A stretch of DNA of 64,000 bases, from NCBI RefSeq assembly GCF_958445495.1, contig NZ_CAUCSQ010000022.1, forward strand, positions 1-64,000, given 5' to 3'. A program made the position numbers and the translations under genes. This DNA is from an uncultured Bacteroides sp. GTDB lineage: Bacteria; Bacteroidota; Bacteroidia; Bacteroidales; Bacteroidaceae. Within the stretch, counting starts at the first letter, position 1. Every line of letters starts with the position of its first letter. Below, in pieces: positions 17,314 through 25,609 of this stretch. The notes under the pieces were generated by a model, which was given only the letters and a program-made list of their open reading frames with translations, had not been told where the DNA came from and searched no databases.

Positions 17314-18114
17314 GTGAATAAGAGGTTTTTAGTCTTTTGGTCATCGCGTAAGAGTTGGACCCTCCCTTACATTATTTTTTCGGCGATTTTTGTAGTCATA
17401 CCGTTGCTTTTGATTGTGGTGTATGCGTTTACCGACGACAACGGTCATCTGACACTAGCCAATTTTCAGAAATTCTTCGAACATCCCGAAGCAATCAATA
17501 CCTTTGTCTACTCCATAGGTATTGCCATCATTACGACCCTTGTTTGTATATTGCTGGGTTATCCTGCGGCGTGGATACTCAGTAACAGTAAGTTAAACCG
17601 TTCTAAGGCGATGGTTGTCCTGTTTATTCTGCCTATGTGGGTGAATATTCTAGTCCGGACTCTGGCGACTGTTGCCCTGTTCGACTTTTTCAGCGTACCT
17701 TTGGGTGAAGGCGCGCTGATATTCGGTATGGTGTATAATTTTATTCCCTTTATGATTTACCCTATCTACAACACCCTGCAGAAGATGGACCACAGCTATA
17801 TTGAGGCAGCCCAGGATTTGGGAGCCAATCCGTTGCAAGTTTTCCTGAAAGCCGTCCTTCCGCTTTCCATGCCGGGTGTGATGAGCGGTATCATGATGGT
17901 ATTTATGCCTACCATTTCGACTTTTGCCATTGCCGAACTGCTGACAATGAATAATATCAAGCTTTTCGGAACGACCATTCAGGAAAATATCAATAACAGT
18001 ATGTGGAATTACGGGGCGGCGCTTTCGTTGATAATGTTGTTATTGATAGCCGCTACTTCGCTTTTCAGTACCGGTGATAAAGACAATTCTAATGAAGGAG
18101 GAGGCTTATGGTAA
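17314..18114 (+). CDS. potB: Spermidine/putrescine ABC transporter permease PotB
   Basis: This 266-residue inner-membrane permease has about six helices. The cytoplasmic EAA loop reads EAAQDLGANPLQVFLKAVLPLSMPGV and contacts PotA. Translation starts at a GTG (17314) preceded by the purine-rich AGGAAAGGAA, one of the few clear ribosome-binding sites in the window. It begins 11 bases after potA and overlaps potC by seven bases. Confidence 0.94.
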   Translation: MNKRFLVFWSSRKSWTLPYIIFSAIFVVIPLLLIVVYAFTDDNGHLTLANFQKFFEHPEAINTFVYSIGIAIITTLVCILLGYPAAWILSNSKLNRSKAMVVLFILPMWVNILVRTLATVALFDFFSVPLGEGALIFGMVYNFIPFMIYPIYNTLQKMDHSYIEAAQDLGANPLQVFLKAVLPLSMPGVMSGIMMVFMPTISTFAIAELLTMNNIKLFGTTIQENINNSMWNYGAALSLIMLLLIAATSLFSTGDKDNSNEGGGLW

Positions 18115-18905
18115 AGAAAATATTCGCCCAGGCTTATTTATGGATATTGCTTCTCCTGCTTTATTCCCCTATCGTGATTGTTGTAATCTATTCGTTTACC
18201 GAAGCGAAAGTGCTGGGTAATTGGACAGGATTCTCCACAAAGCTATACTCCTCTCTTTTCACTACAGGCGCCCATCATTCTTTGATGAATGCATTGATTA
18301 ATACCGTCACAATAGCCTTGCTTGCCGCAACAGCATCCACATTGCTGGGCAGTATAGCCGCTATCGGCATATTCAATCTGAAATCCCGTTCGCGGAAAGC
18401 GATTGGTTTTGTGAACAGCATACCTATTTTGAATGGCGACATCATAACCGGTATCTCCCTTTTCCTGCTATTTGTCTCTTTAGGAGTCACCCAGGGATAT
18501 GCGACAGTTGTCTTGGCACATATCACCTTCTGTACGCCATACGTCGTGTTGAGCGTCCTGCCCCGATTGAAACAAATGAATCCGAATATATACGAAGCGG
18601 CTCTTGATTTGGGAGCCACTCCTATGCAAGCCTTATGGAAAGTTATCATACCGGAAATCCGTCCGGGGATGATTAGCGGTTTCATGCTCGCGTTGACTTT
18701 ATCCATCGATGATTTTGCAGTAACCGTGTTCACTATCGGCAACCAAGGCCTGGAGACACTCTCCACCTATATATATGCCGATGCCCGCAAAGGAGGGTTG
18801 ACGCCGGAACTTCGTCCGCTTTCCGCCATCATTTTTGTGGTCGTGCTGGCATTGCTTATAGCAATCAATTATCGTGCAGGCAAAGTGAAAAAAAATGACA
18901 GATAA
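18108..18905 (+). CDS. potC: Spermidine/putrescine ABC transporter permease PotC
   Basis: This 265-residue permease pairs with PotB. It has about six membrane helices and the EAA loop EAALDLGATPMQALWKVIIPEIRPGM. The start ATG overlaps the end of potB and is preceded by GAAGGAGGAGG, a strong ribosome-binding sequence within potB. The stop is three bases before the potD start. Confidence 0.94.
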   Translation: MVKKIFAQAYLWILLLLLYSPIVIVVIYSFTEAKVLGNWTGFSTKLYSSLFTTGAHHSLMNALINTVTIALLAATASTLLGSIAAIGIFNLKSRSRKAIGFVNSIPILNGDIITGISLFLLFVSLGVTQGYATVVLAHITFCTPYVVLSVLPRLKQMNPNIYEAALDLGATPMQALWKVIIPEIRPGMISGFMLALTLSIDDFAVTVFTIGNQGLETLSTYIYADARKGGLTPELRPLSAIIFVVVLALLIAINYRAGKVKKNDR

Positions 18906-18908
18906 CCA

Positions 18909-20249
18909 ATGTACTACGTGAATAAAATGAAAAGAATAATTCCCGCCATTCTGATTCTATGGCTCTTCACCGGTTGCTATAATTCCGGTGAACCGCGTGA
19001 ACAGGTTCTTAAAATCTACAATTGGGCGGATTATATAGGCGAGGGAGTACTTGAAGACTTTCAGGCATATTATAAAGAACAGACCGGTGAAGATATCCGT
19101 ATCGTATATCAGACGTTCGACATCAATGAGATTATGCTGACGAAGATTGAAAAAGGGCATGAAGACTTTGACGTGGTCTGTCCTTCGGAATACATCATTG
19201 AGCGCATGTTGAAAAAACATTTGTTGTTGCCCATTGATACGAACTTTGCGCATTCTCCCAACTATATGGACAATGTATCTCCGTTCATACGCAACCAGAT
19301 AAATAAGTTGAGCCAGCCGGGCGAAGAAGCCAGCCGTTATGCGGTGTGCTACATGTGGGGAACGGCGGGAATCCTTTATAACCGGGCTTACGTGCCGGAT
19401 TCGGTCGTGTCCTCCTGGAAATGCCTTTGGGATAAAAAATATACCGGCAAGATATTGATGAAAGATAGCTACCGTGATGCTTACGGAACCGCCGTCATCT
19501 ATGCCCATGCCAAGGAACTGGAAGAAGGGACGGTCACGGTGGAAGAGCTGATGAATGACTATTCTCCGAGTGCGATGGAACTTGCGGAAAAATACCTGAA
19601 AGCCTTGAAACCGAATATAGCAGGTTGGGAAGCGGATTTTGGAAAAGAGATGATGACAAAGAATAAAGCCTGGTTGAATATGACTTGGAGCGGCGATGCC
19701 ATTTGGGCGATTGAAGAAGCCGGTGCGGTGGGAGTAGACCTTGACTATGAAGTTCCCCAAGAAGGAAGCAATATCTGGTATGACGGATGGGTGATACCTA
19801 AATATGCGAAAAACCTGCAGGCTGCCAGTTACTTTATAAACTTCATGTGCCGTCCGGATATCGCTTTACGCAATATGGATTTCTGCGGGTATGTAAGTTC
19901 AATCGCGACTCCGGAGATTCTGGAAGAAAAAGTGGATACCACACTTGGGTATTATGCGGACTTGAGTTACTTTTTCGGACCGGATGCCGATAGCATACAA
20001 ATCGATAAGATTCAGTATCCTGACCGCAAAGTGGTGGAACGTTGTGCCATGATTCGTGATTTTGGAGATAAGACCAAAGAAGTTCTTGATATCTGGTCGC
20101 GTATTAAAGGAGATAATCTGGGAGTTGGCATCACGATTCTTATTTTTGTCGTTGTAGGGTTGATGAGCGGTTGGATGATTTATAAAAGATGGCAGCGTTA
20201 CAATCGCCGGAAACAACAGAGACGCCGGAACAGGAGGAAGAGAAAATAA
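18909..20249 (+). CDS. potD: Polyamine-binding lipoprotein PotD with C-terminal membrane anchor
   Basis: This protein of about 446 residues is the extracytoplasmic polyamine receptor. The signal IIPAILILWLFTGC ends in a lipobox cysteine (Cys23 from this start; Cys17 if the ATG at 18927 is used). The body follows the PotD/PotF fold, with LKIYNWADYIGEGVLEDF at the start of the mature protein. Unlike E. coli PotD, it ends with a hydrophobic helix (about 400-420) and a tail very rich in Arg and Lys. That gives a second membrane anchor with a positive cytoplasmic end. It is the last gene of the operon. Confidence 0.9.
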   Translation: MYYVNKMKRIIPAILILWLFTGCYNSGEPREQVLKIYNWADYIGEGVLEDFQAYYKEQTGEDIRIVYQTFDINEIMLTKIEKGHEDFDVVCPSEYIIERMLKKHLLLPIDTNFAHSPNYMDNVSPFIRNQINKLSQPGEEASRYAVCYMWGTAGILYNRAYVPDSVVSSWKCLWDKKYTGKILMKDSYRDAYGTAVIYAHAKELEEGTVTVEELMNDYSPSAMELAEKYLKALKPNIAGWEADFGKEMMTKNKAWLNMTWSGDAIWAIEEAGAVGVDLDYEVPQEGSNIWYDGWVIPKYAKNLQAASYFINFMCRPDIALRNMDFCGYVSSIATPEILEEKVDTTLGYYADLSYFFGPDADSIQIDKIQYPDRKVVERCAMIRDFGDKTKEVLDIWSRIKGDNLGVGITILIFVVVGLMSGWMIYKRWQRYNRRKQQRRRNRRKRK

Positions 20250-20317
20250 CCGTGAAAAGAGTAAAACTCACCCTTCAACGAATCCCGGAGATGTGGAATT
20301 CTCAGAACATTTCCAGG

Positions 20318-20336
20318 GACATTTACAGAATATCCC
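20318..20336 (+). repeat. 19-bp direct repeat, copy 1
   Basis: Exact match to 20473-20491, 155 bases apart, in non-coding DNA between potD and the AlkD-like gene. Confidence 0.75.
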
Positions 20337-20412
20337 TAAGTATGAATTAGTTGGCTGATTTTATACTATTTACTGAATGTCCCTAAGTTTATCCGATAAA
20401 ACACAGAAAAAT

Positions 20413-20463
20413 TAAAATAGCACATAAAGTGATTATGGCCTATCATCTTCATATGCTATTTTA
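20413..20463 (+). terminator. Possible terminator after potABCD
   Basis: TAAAATAGCA (20413-20422) pairs with TGCTATTTTA (20454-20463), followed by CTTTTTAG. The stem is AT-rich and the loop is long, so this is only a candidate. Confidence 0.35.
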
Positions 20464-20472
20464 CTTTTTAGT

Positions 20473-20491
20473 GACATTTACAGAATATCCC
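20473..20491 (+). repeat. 19-bp direct repeat, copy 2
   Basis: Exact match to 20318-20336 in the same orientation. Confidence 0.75.
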
Positions 20492-20607
20492 CACAGAATG
20501 TCCCTTTCCATTCGTTGAATCTCAACAATGCAGAGTTTGCCGGACATCCCCCGATATTCCACCCCGTTTCTTTATTTCCGGTGAGTTCTCCTCCGGCACA
20601 AAAGATA

Positions 20608-21300
20608 CTACCGTCTTTTCATTGCCCGGAGAAGACTTTTGATATCCCCGTTTACGCGAAAAGACTCGGTTGTTTTCTGTAAAGCTTTGTTATATGTCCA
20701 GTCATCCAGTTTGCTCCGCTGTAAATATCCCATTGTCCTTTCCGGAAATTTCACGAAGCAGACGGAAAGCATCCATGCCATTGCCATACGGGCGTAATAC
20801 GCCTCATGAGAGAACAAGTCGGCATATTCCAATAAAGAATCGATATGTTCCTCATCGATGTAATGCAATAACATCACAATTCCGAAACGGATTTCAAATT
20901 CCTTTTCCGATTTTAAGTAGGGCCGGATAAATTGCCATACGGTATCTTTCCCCTTTTTCACGGCAGTTTTCAGCTCACCGCAGAAAACATCGCATACAGC
21001 CCAGTTATCGATGCGGGGAATGAAACAGCTTACGTATTTCATCTGTTCCTCAAGCTCCATTCCGGCAAGCCCGATAACCATTCCTTGAAGCATGACCTCC
21101 TCATAATAAATAATGTCTGTTGCCTCAATGAATGTACGCCAGTCCTCTTTCTTTATAATTTCTTTAGCCATTTTGCGTAATTGAGGGATTCGTACTCCCA
21201 GAATGTTATCGGCTCCGGGAACCAGCGAAGAGTGGAACTCCCGGTATTTCAGGTCTGCCGACGCTTCCAGCTTTTTTCGGATATTTTCAGTCGTTGTCAT
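20608..21300 (-). CDS. DNA alkylation repair protein, AlkD-like HEAT-repeat glycosylase
   Basis: About 230 residues, all helical, as in the AlkD family that removes bulky or charged alkylated bases without base flipping. Trp100 and Asp104 in IDNWAVCD, Arg138 in EFEIRFGIVML and Trp176 in MAMAWMLSVCF keep the spacing of Trp109, Asp113, Arg148 and Trp187 of Bacillus cereus AlkD. The catalytic Asp and DNA-clasping residues are therefore present. I start at the ATG at 21300 (MTTTENIRKK); the upstream ATG at 21408 lies before the likely promoter. It is a single-gene unit. Confidence 0.88.
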   Translation of the reverse strand: MTTTENIRKKLEASADLKYREFHSSLVPGADNILGVRIPQLRKMAKEIIKKEDWRTFIEATDIIYYEEVMLQGMVIGLAGMELEEQMKYVSCFIPRIDNWAVCDVFCGELKTAVKKGKDTVWQFIRPYLKSEKEFEIRFGIVMLLHYIDEEHIDSLLEYADLFSHEAYYARMAMAWMLSVCFVKFPERTMGYLQRSKLDDWTYNKALQKTTESFRVNGDIKSLLRAMKRR

Positions 21301-21741
21301 TGTAAATTTAGAAAATGATTTTGTTTTGTCAGCCCGTGGCCGATAAAGGAGTTGATGACCTCCTTCCATTATATGCCGGTCTTTGTAATGAAAAACAAAG
21401 ATAGGCATTTTTGCCGAATGTGGTCCGGAAGAAAAGGAAAATAACTGTTCGCTACAAAGCTACGCGCTTTATCGTACCGGGTAGCGTGTGTATCATGGCA
21501 GGTTACACTTTAATGGACCGGATGTCACCAAATGGTTGGAAACCGAAAAGCTTGCAAGCTAAAAACACCCCTTAAAGAGAAATACCTTCTTAAAGAAAAA
21601 TCCCTCCGTTCCGACCTCATATCGCCATGGGTTGGAGGTTCAAAACGAAGGGATAAGCAAGTTCCAGCTTGCCGTAAGCAAGACCGCCTCATCTTTCCTT
21701 TAGGAGGCAGACCTTTTCAAGCCGGTTTCTTGCCGGGTTTT
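21301..21741. other. Non-coding spacer between the AlkD-like gene and fucP
   Basis: It contains the likely promoter of the AlkD-like gene (21396-21403). Small hairpins downstream of fucP include CTTGC/GCAAG near 21660-21674 and GAGGC/GCCTC near 21690. These lack T tails, so the fuc operon terminator is not clear. No gene is seen. Confidence 0.6.
21396..21403 (-). promoter_or_regulatory. Candidate -7 element for the AlkD-like gene
   Basis: Read leftward it is TATCTTTG, a perfect TAnnTTTG. It lies about 95 bases before the chosen ATG and downstream of the alternative ATG at 21408, which it therefore argues against. Confidence 0.6.
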
Positions 21742-23058
21742 CTACCAGTTCCTTTTTACCGTACGGTAACCGTATCCGATGATGACAAGGAAACAGATGA
21801 AAGGCAGGACAAATGAAACATTGACTGCCGGTAGCCAGCCGATTGTACCCATATCGATAATGCTTGCCTGTAGTGGAGGAAGAACAGAACCGCCGAGGAT
21901 AGCCATAATCAGTCCGGCTGCCCCGAATTTGGCATCATCGCCCAATCCTTTCAGCGCGATACCGTAAATCGTGGGGAACATCAGAGACATACAGGCAGAG
22001 ACAGCCACCAGGCAATACAATCCGTAAATATTTTCAAGGAAAATAGTACCTAAAGTGAAAATACCTCCGGAGACAGCCAGAATCATCAACAATTTCCCCG
22101 CATGGAGATAACGCAGGATAAACGTACAGATAAAGCGGCTGATACAGAAGATAATCATCGCTATGATATTATATTGCTGTGAAAGCACCTCCGCACTTTT
22201 CTCATCCATACCGAATGCCGGCGACATGAACAGATGCGTACCGTATTGGATGATGAAAGTCCAACACATGATTTGTGCGCCTACATAGAAAAACTGGGCG
22301 ATTACCCCTTCGCGGTAACGTGTCCGGGTGAAAATCCGTTTCAATGTAGGGAAGAAATCTATCCGGTGGTTCTGGTCTCCGTTTTTCGGCATTTTCACAA
22401 ACCGTATTAAAAGCAGCATGGCTACTATTATCAGTCCGATAGTGAGGTAAGGAGCGATTAAAGTAGTGAGGTCACTTTCCTTGATAGCCTGAAATTCGCT
22501 TTCATTCAGTACGGCACGCTCTTCGGTCCCCATAGGGTGTAATTTTGCCTGGATAAACTGCATCGCTACATACATTCCGAGCAATGAACCCATCGGGTTG
22601 AAAGACTGTGCGAGATTCAGGCGCCTTGTGGCAGTTTCCTCCGTTCCCATAGAAAGAATATAAGGATTACAGCTTGTCTCGAGGAATGAAAGCCCGCAAG
22701 TAAGAATAAAATATGCAATCAGGAACGGGTAATATTCTCCCGTCATTTTAGCAGGGAAAAATAAGAATGCCCCGAAAGCATATAAGCCTAACCCCAACAG
22801 GACACCCGCCTTGTAAGAATAGCGGCGGATGAAAATAGCGGCGGGAAAAGCCATTGCGAAATACCCTCCGTAGAAAGCGACCTGTACCAGTGCGCCGTCG
22901 GTGGCGCTCATCCGGAAAATCTTGGAAAACGCCTTCACCATCGGGTTGGTGATATCATTGGCGAATCCCCATAAGGCAAAGCAAGAAGTGATAAGAATGA
23001 AAGGGACGAGATAATTGACGCCGTCTTTGGACAGAATAGACTCTTTGGTGTGTTTCAT
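21742..23058 (-). CDS. fucP: L-fucose:H+ symporter (MFS)
   Basis: This 438-residue permease has about 12 membrane helices and imports L-fucose with a proton. Family features include YLVPFILITSCFALWGFANDITNPMVKAF near the start (E. coli FucP also has FALWG..N) and LSFLETSCNPYILSMG in helix 4-5, with an Asn-Pro and a Glu in the transport path. It is the last gene of the fucRIAKXP transcript, 18 bases after the mutarotase gene. A wider sugar range cannot be excluded from sequence. Confidence 0.93.
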   Translation of the reverse strand: MKHTKESILSKDGVNYLVPFILITSCFALWGFANDITNPMVKAFSKIFRMSATDGALVQVAFYGGYFAMAFPAAIFIRRYSYKAGVLLGLGLYAFGAFLFFPAKMTGEYYPFLIAYFILTCGLSFLETSCNPYILSMGTEETATRRLNLAQSFNPMGSLLGMYVAMQFIQAKLHPMGTEERAVLNESEFQAIKESDLTTLIAPYLTIGLIIVAMLLLIRFVKMPKNGDQNHRIDFFPTLKRIFTRTRYREGVIAQFFYVGAQIMCWTFIIQYGTHLFMSPAFGMDEKSAEVLSQQYNIIAMIIFCISRFICTFILRYLHAGKLLMILAVSGGIFTLGTIFLENIYGLYCLVAVSACMSLMFPTIYGIALKGLGDDAKFGAAGLIMAILGGSVLPPLQASIIDMGTIGWLPAVNVSFVLPFICFLVIIGYGYRTVKRNW

Positions 23059-23076
23059 GGTTTTTCAGGTTATTTT

Positions 23077-23469
23077 TTAAGTAGTATATAAATGGAACAT
23101 TCTTTCCATCGGTTTCCATTTTTCTGCGGAACTCATTCCGGAAGCGGCTTGTTGGAAAATAGCCATGTATTCTTCCCATTCTTGTTGGCGGGGAAGCGTA
23201 CCCAAGCGCTCCATTGCCGCATTCCAGTCGAAATCGACAGGAGTTTCGACAATCATGAACAGGCGGGTTCCGAGAATATAAATTTCCATTTCAAGAATGC
23301 CTACTTCCCGGATGCCGGCAAGGATTTCAGGCCATATTTCCGTTTTGCCATGCCTTTTGCGATATTCGGCAATCAACTCCGGAGAATTGCGTAAGTCGAG
23401 AGTCTGGCAATACCGTTTGACGGGAACAGTATAAGATTGAGTCCGGTAACCGGTTTGAGGTGTTTCCAT
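23077..23469 (-). CDS. fucX: Sugar mutarotase of the RhaM type, probable L-fucose mutarotase
   Basis: This 130-residue protein belongs to the L-rhamnose mutarotase (RhaM) family: KRYCQTLDL, YRKRHGKTEIWPEIL with the conserved His and Trp-Pro-Glu, then GIREVGILEMEIYILGTRLFMIVE. It is not of the RbsD/FucU fold used for fucose mutarotation in E. coli. Its place between the permease and kinase genes suggests that it interconverts fucose anomers for the isomerase (inference). The same position in the B. thetaiotaomicron fuc locus is called fucX. It sits 7 bases after fucK. Confidence 0.85.
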   Translation of the reverse strand: METPQTGYRTQSYTVPVKRYCQTLDLRNSPELIAEYRKRHGKTEIWPEILAGIREVGILEMEIYILGTRLFMIVETPVDFDWNAAMERLGTLPRQQEWEEYMAIFQQAASGMSSAEKWKPMERMFHLYTT

Positions 23470-23476
23470 GTGCTTC

Positions 23477-24907
23477 TTATTTTTTAGGATAATAAATTTC
23501 TGGCGTGATACTTTTACAGACGATTTCTCTTAACTCCTGTAAGTCCGCTATTTCTCCCTTAGCCATTGCCTGCGTCAGGATATTCCCTATGGCGGTAGCT
23601 TCTGCGGGGCCGGCGTAAACGGGGATGTCAAGCGCATCGGCCGTAAGCTGGTTAAGCAATTTGTTTTGCGAGCCTCCTCCGATGATGTTCAGACAGCGAA
23701 TCGGGGAGGGGAGGCAGCGGTTCAGCTTTTCCACCGCCTGCCGGTATTTGAAAGCCAGCGATTGGAGCACGCATTTTACAGTTTCCGCTTTGGTCTGGGG
23801 AACATGCAGCGCATGCCTCCGGCAATAATCCATAAGAGCGTTTTCCATATTTTCCGGATTCATGAATTCGGGAGCGTCGACAGGAATGATTGTGTCAATC
23901 CCCACCTTCGCCGCTTGCGGGATAATCGTATCGTAACTTTGCCCTTCTCCGCGCGCTTTCCATTCATCCATCAGCCGTTGGAGAATCCACAGCCCCGTGA
24001 TATTCTGCAAAAAGCGGATGCGTCCTCCCACACCCCCTTCGTTGGTGAACCGGGCTTGGCGCGCTTCTTCCGTCAATATCGGCTCCTCCGTTTCCACCCC
24101 CAGCAATGACCATGTGCCGGAACTCAGGAAAGCAATGGGAGTTTCCGCGGCCGGAACCGCCGCTACGGCACTTGCCGTATCGTGGGAACCGACAGCGATG
24201 ACATCTACCGGTCCCAGTCCCGTTTCCCGTGCAATATCTTCCTTTAGCGTCCCTCTGATACTTCCCGGTTGGATAATTTCCCCGAACAAATGTTCGGGAA
24301 ATCCCAAGGCGCGGATTGTCTCCTCAGACCAGTTCCGTGATTTGGCGTCCAATAATTCGGAAGTGGAAGCGATGCAATATTCGTTGTTGGCTACCCCGGT
24401 CAGGAAATAACTGAAAAGGTCAGGCATGAACAGCAGTCGGCGGGCTATCTCTAATTGCGGTTCCCGGTTCTTCTGCATGCTGTACAGTTGGAACAGCGTG
24501 TTGATTGCCATCACCTGTATGCCCGTAACCTCGTAATGCTTTCGCTCGTCCAGAATCCGGAAAACTTCCGGCGGCAAGCCGTCCGTTCTCCCGTCCCGGT
24601 AACAGACCGGGTTGCCCACCAGGTTCCCGTTCCTGTCAATCAGCCCGAAATCCACTCCCCAGGTGTCGATACCGATTCCTTTGACGGCATACCCTTTTTG
24701 TGCGGCCAGTCTCAATCCGGTTTTCAGATCTTCGAATAAAGCCGGGAAATCCCAGTAAATGTGATTCCCCAGTCTGACCTGGCGGTTGGGGAAACGATGA
24801 ATCTCTTCCATCTCCAGCTTTCCGCGGAAAAGGGAGCCGGCTATGAGCCGGCCGCTCCCTCCTCCGAAGTCTGCTGCTAAATAAGTGCTTTTAATGGTAT
24901 CTTTCAT
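23477..24907 (-). CDS. fucK: L-fuculokinase (FGGY family, rhamnulokinase-like)
   Basis: This 476-residue kinase phosphorylates L-fuculose at C1. The N-terminal phosphate-binding motif reads AADFGGGSGRLIAG, followed by GIDTWGVDFGLID. The adenosine motif is NIIGGGSQNKLLNQLTADAL, with TGLGPVDVIAVGSHDTASA between them. The sequence pattern is closer to rhamnulokinase (RhaB) than to E. coli FucK, so the fuculose role comes from the operon (isomerase, aldolase and permease of fucose). It is 18 bases downstream of fucA and 7 bases before the mutarotase gene. Confidence 0.9.
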   Translation of the reverse strand: MKDTIKSTYLAADFGGGSGRLIAGSLFRGKLEMEEIHRFPNRQVRLGNHIYWDFPALFEDLKTGLRLAAQKGYAVKGIGIDTWGVDFGLIDRNGNLVGNPVCYRDGRTDGLPPEVFRILDERKHYEVTGIQVMAINTLFQLYSMQKNREPQLEIARRLLFMPDLFSYFLTGVANNEYCIASTSELLDAKSRNWSEETIRALGFPEHLFGEIIQPGSIRGTLKEDIARETGLGPVDVIAVGSHDTASAVAAVPAAETPIAFLSSGTWSLLGVETEEPILTEEARQARFTNEGGVGGRIRFLQNITGLWILQRLMDEWKARGEGQSYDTIIPQAAKVGIDTIIPVDAPEFMNPENMENALMDYCRRHALHVPQTKAETVKCVLQSLAFKYRQAVEKLNRCLPSPIRCLNIIGGGSQNKLLNQLTADALDIPVYAGPAEATAIGNILTQAMAKGEIADLQELREIVCKSITPEIYYPKK

Positions 24908-24925
24908 GGTATATATGTCCGGATA

Positions 24926-25564
24926 CTATTTATTGTTCTTTCCTAATACATAAGTCTCCAGGTCTTCTATTTCCGCCGGTGTCAGTACGGAACAGTTGCC
25001 TCCGGACTGGATAATGATGCGGCAAGCCATTTCAAAAAAGGTCGCACGTTCATATACCTGGGCGAAATCTTTCCCGCAGACGACCTGCCCGTGGTTGGTC
25101 AATAACACCGAGTTGTGTTCCTTCATGGCTTCCACCACGGCTTTTGCCAGTTCCGGAGACCCTGGGCGGTAATAAGGGATGACAGGTATTTCCGAACCTA
25201 CGTGGCAGGGTATTTCTGCCGTTACGTTAAAACTTGCCGGTTTGTTTTTCATACAGGCAATTGCTGTGGCATATTCCGACTGGAAGTGAAGTACCACATT
25301 CACATCCGGGCGTTCGCGGAGAATACCCAGATGGAAAGTGCTTTCCATAGAAGGTTTTACAGCATTTACGGGCATCCCGCTTGCAATATTGCAGATAGAC
25401 ACCTTTTCCCTGACAAGGTTGGGAACCCAGGAGCCGGTGCCGGAAATCAGCGCTTCCTCGCCGATTCGCCAGGAAAGGTTCCCGCTGCTGCAAAGCATCA
25501 GTCCGGCGTTCCCGTAACGGTGCGCCTCTGCGATGAACTGTTCGATATGTTCGTTGGTTATCAT
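24926..25564 (-). CDS. fucA: L-fuculose-1-phosphate aldolase (class II)
   Basis: This 212-residue member of the class II aldolase/adducin family splits fuculose-1-phosphate into dihydroxyacetone phosphate and L-lactaldehyde. GNLSWR (29-33) binds phosphate. The catalytic Glu74 and metal ligands His93 and His158 (TNHGQ) match E. coli Glu73, His92 and His155. The third ligand, E. coli His94, is replaced by Gln95 in LHFQSEYATA. That may change metal use or coordination. It lies between fucI (45 bases) and fucK (18 bases). Confidence 0.88.
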   Translation of the reverse strand: MITNEHIEQFIAEAHRYGNAGLMLCSSGNLSWRIGEEALISGTGSWVPNLVREKVSICNIASGMPVNAVKPSMESTFHLGILRERPDVNVVLHFQSEYATAIACMKNKPASFNVTAEIPCHVGSEIPVIPYYRPGSPELAKAVVEAMKEHNSVLLTNHGQVVCGKDFAQVYERATFFEMACRIIIQSGGNCSVLTPAEIEDLETYVLGKNNK

Positions 25565-25609
25565 TATGCAAATTTAATTTATCGATTGATATGAAAAGAT
25601 AGCTGCAAA

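Larger units (their letters stand above)
20250..20607. other. Non-coding spacer with short direct repeats
   Basis: No gene is seen. GACATTTACAGAATATCCC occurs twice, exactly, at 20318-20336 and 20473-20491. Related AATGTCCC pieces, inverted relative to GGGACATT, occur near 20377 and 20498. A 10-bp stem (20413-20422 with 20454-20463) around a 31-base loop, followed by a T-rich stretch, may end the potABCD transcript. Confidence 0.6.

Noticed and set aside
18957..19760. 267-codon frame opposite potD
   Set aside because: It is a shadow of potD with no domain pattern; the sense frame encodes a full binding lipoprotein.
21301..21408. N-terminal extension of the AlkD-like protein
   Set aside because: The ATG at 21408 lies upstream of the probable promoter, and the AlkD fold begins after the ATG at 21300.
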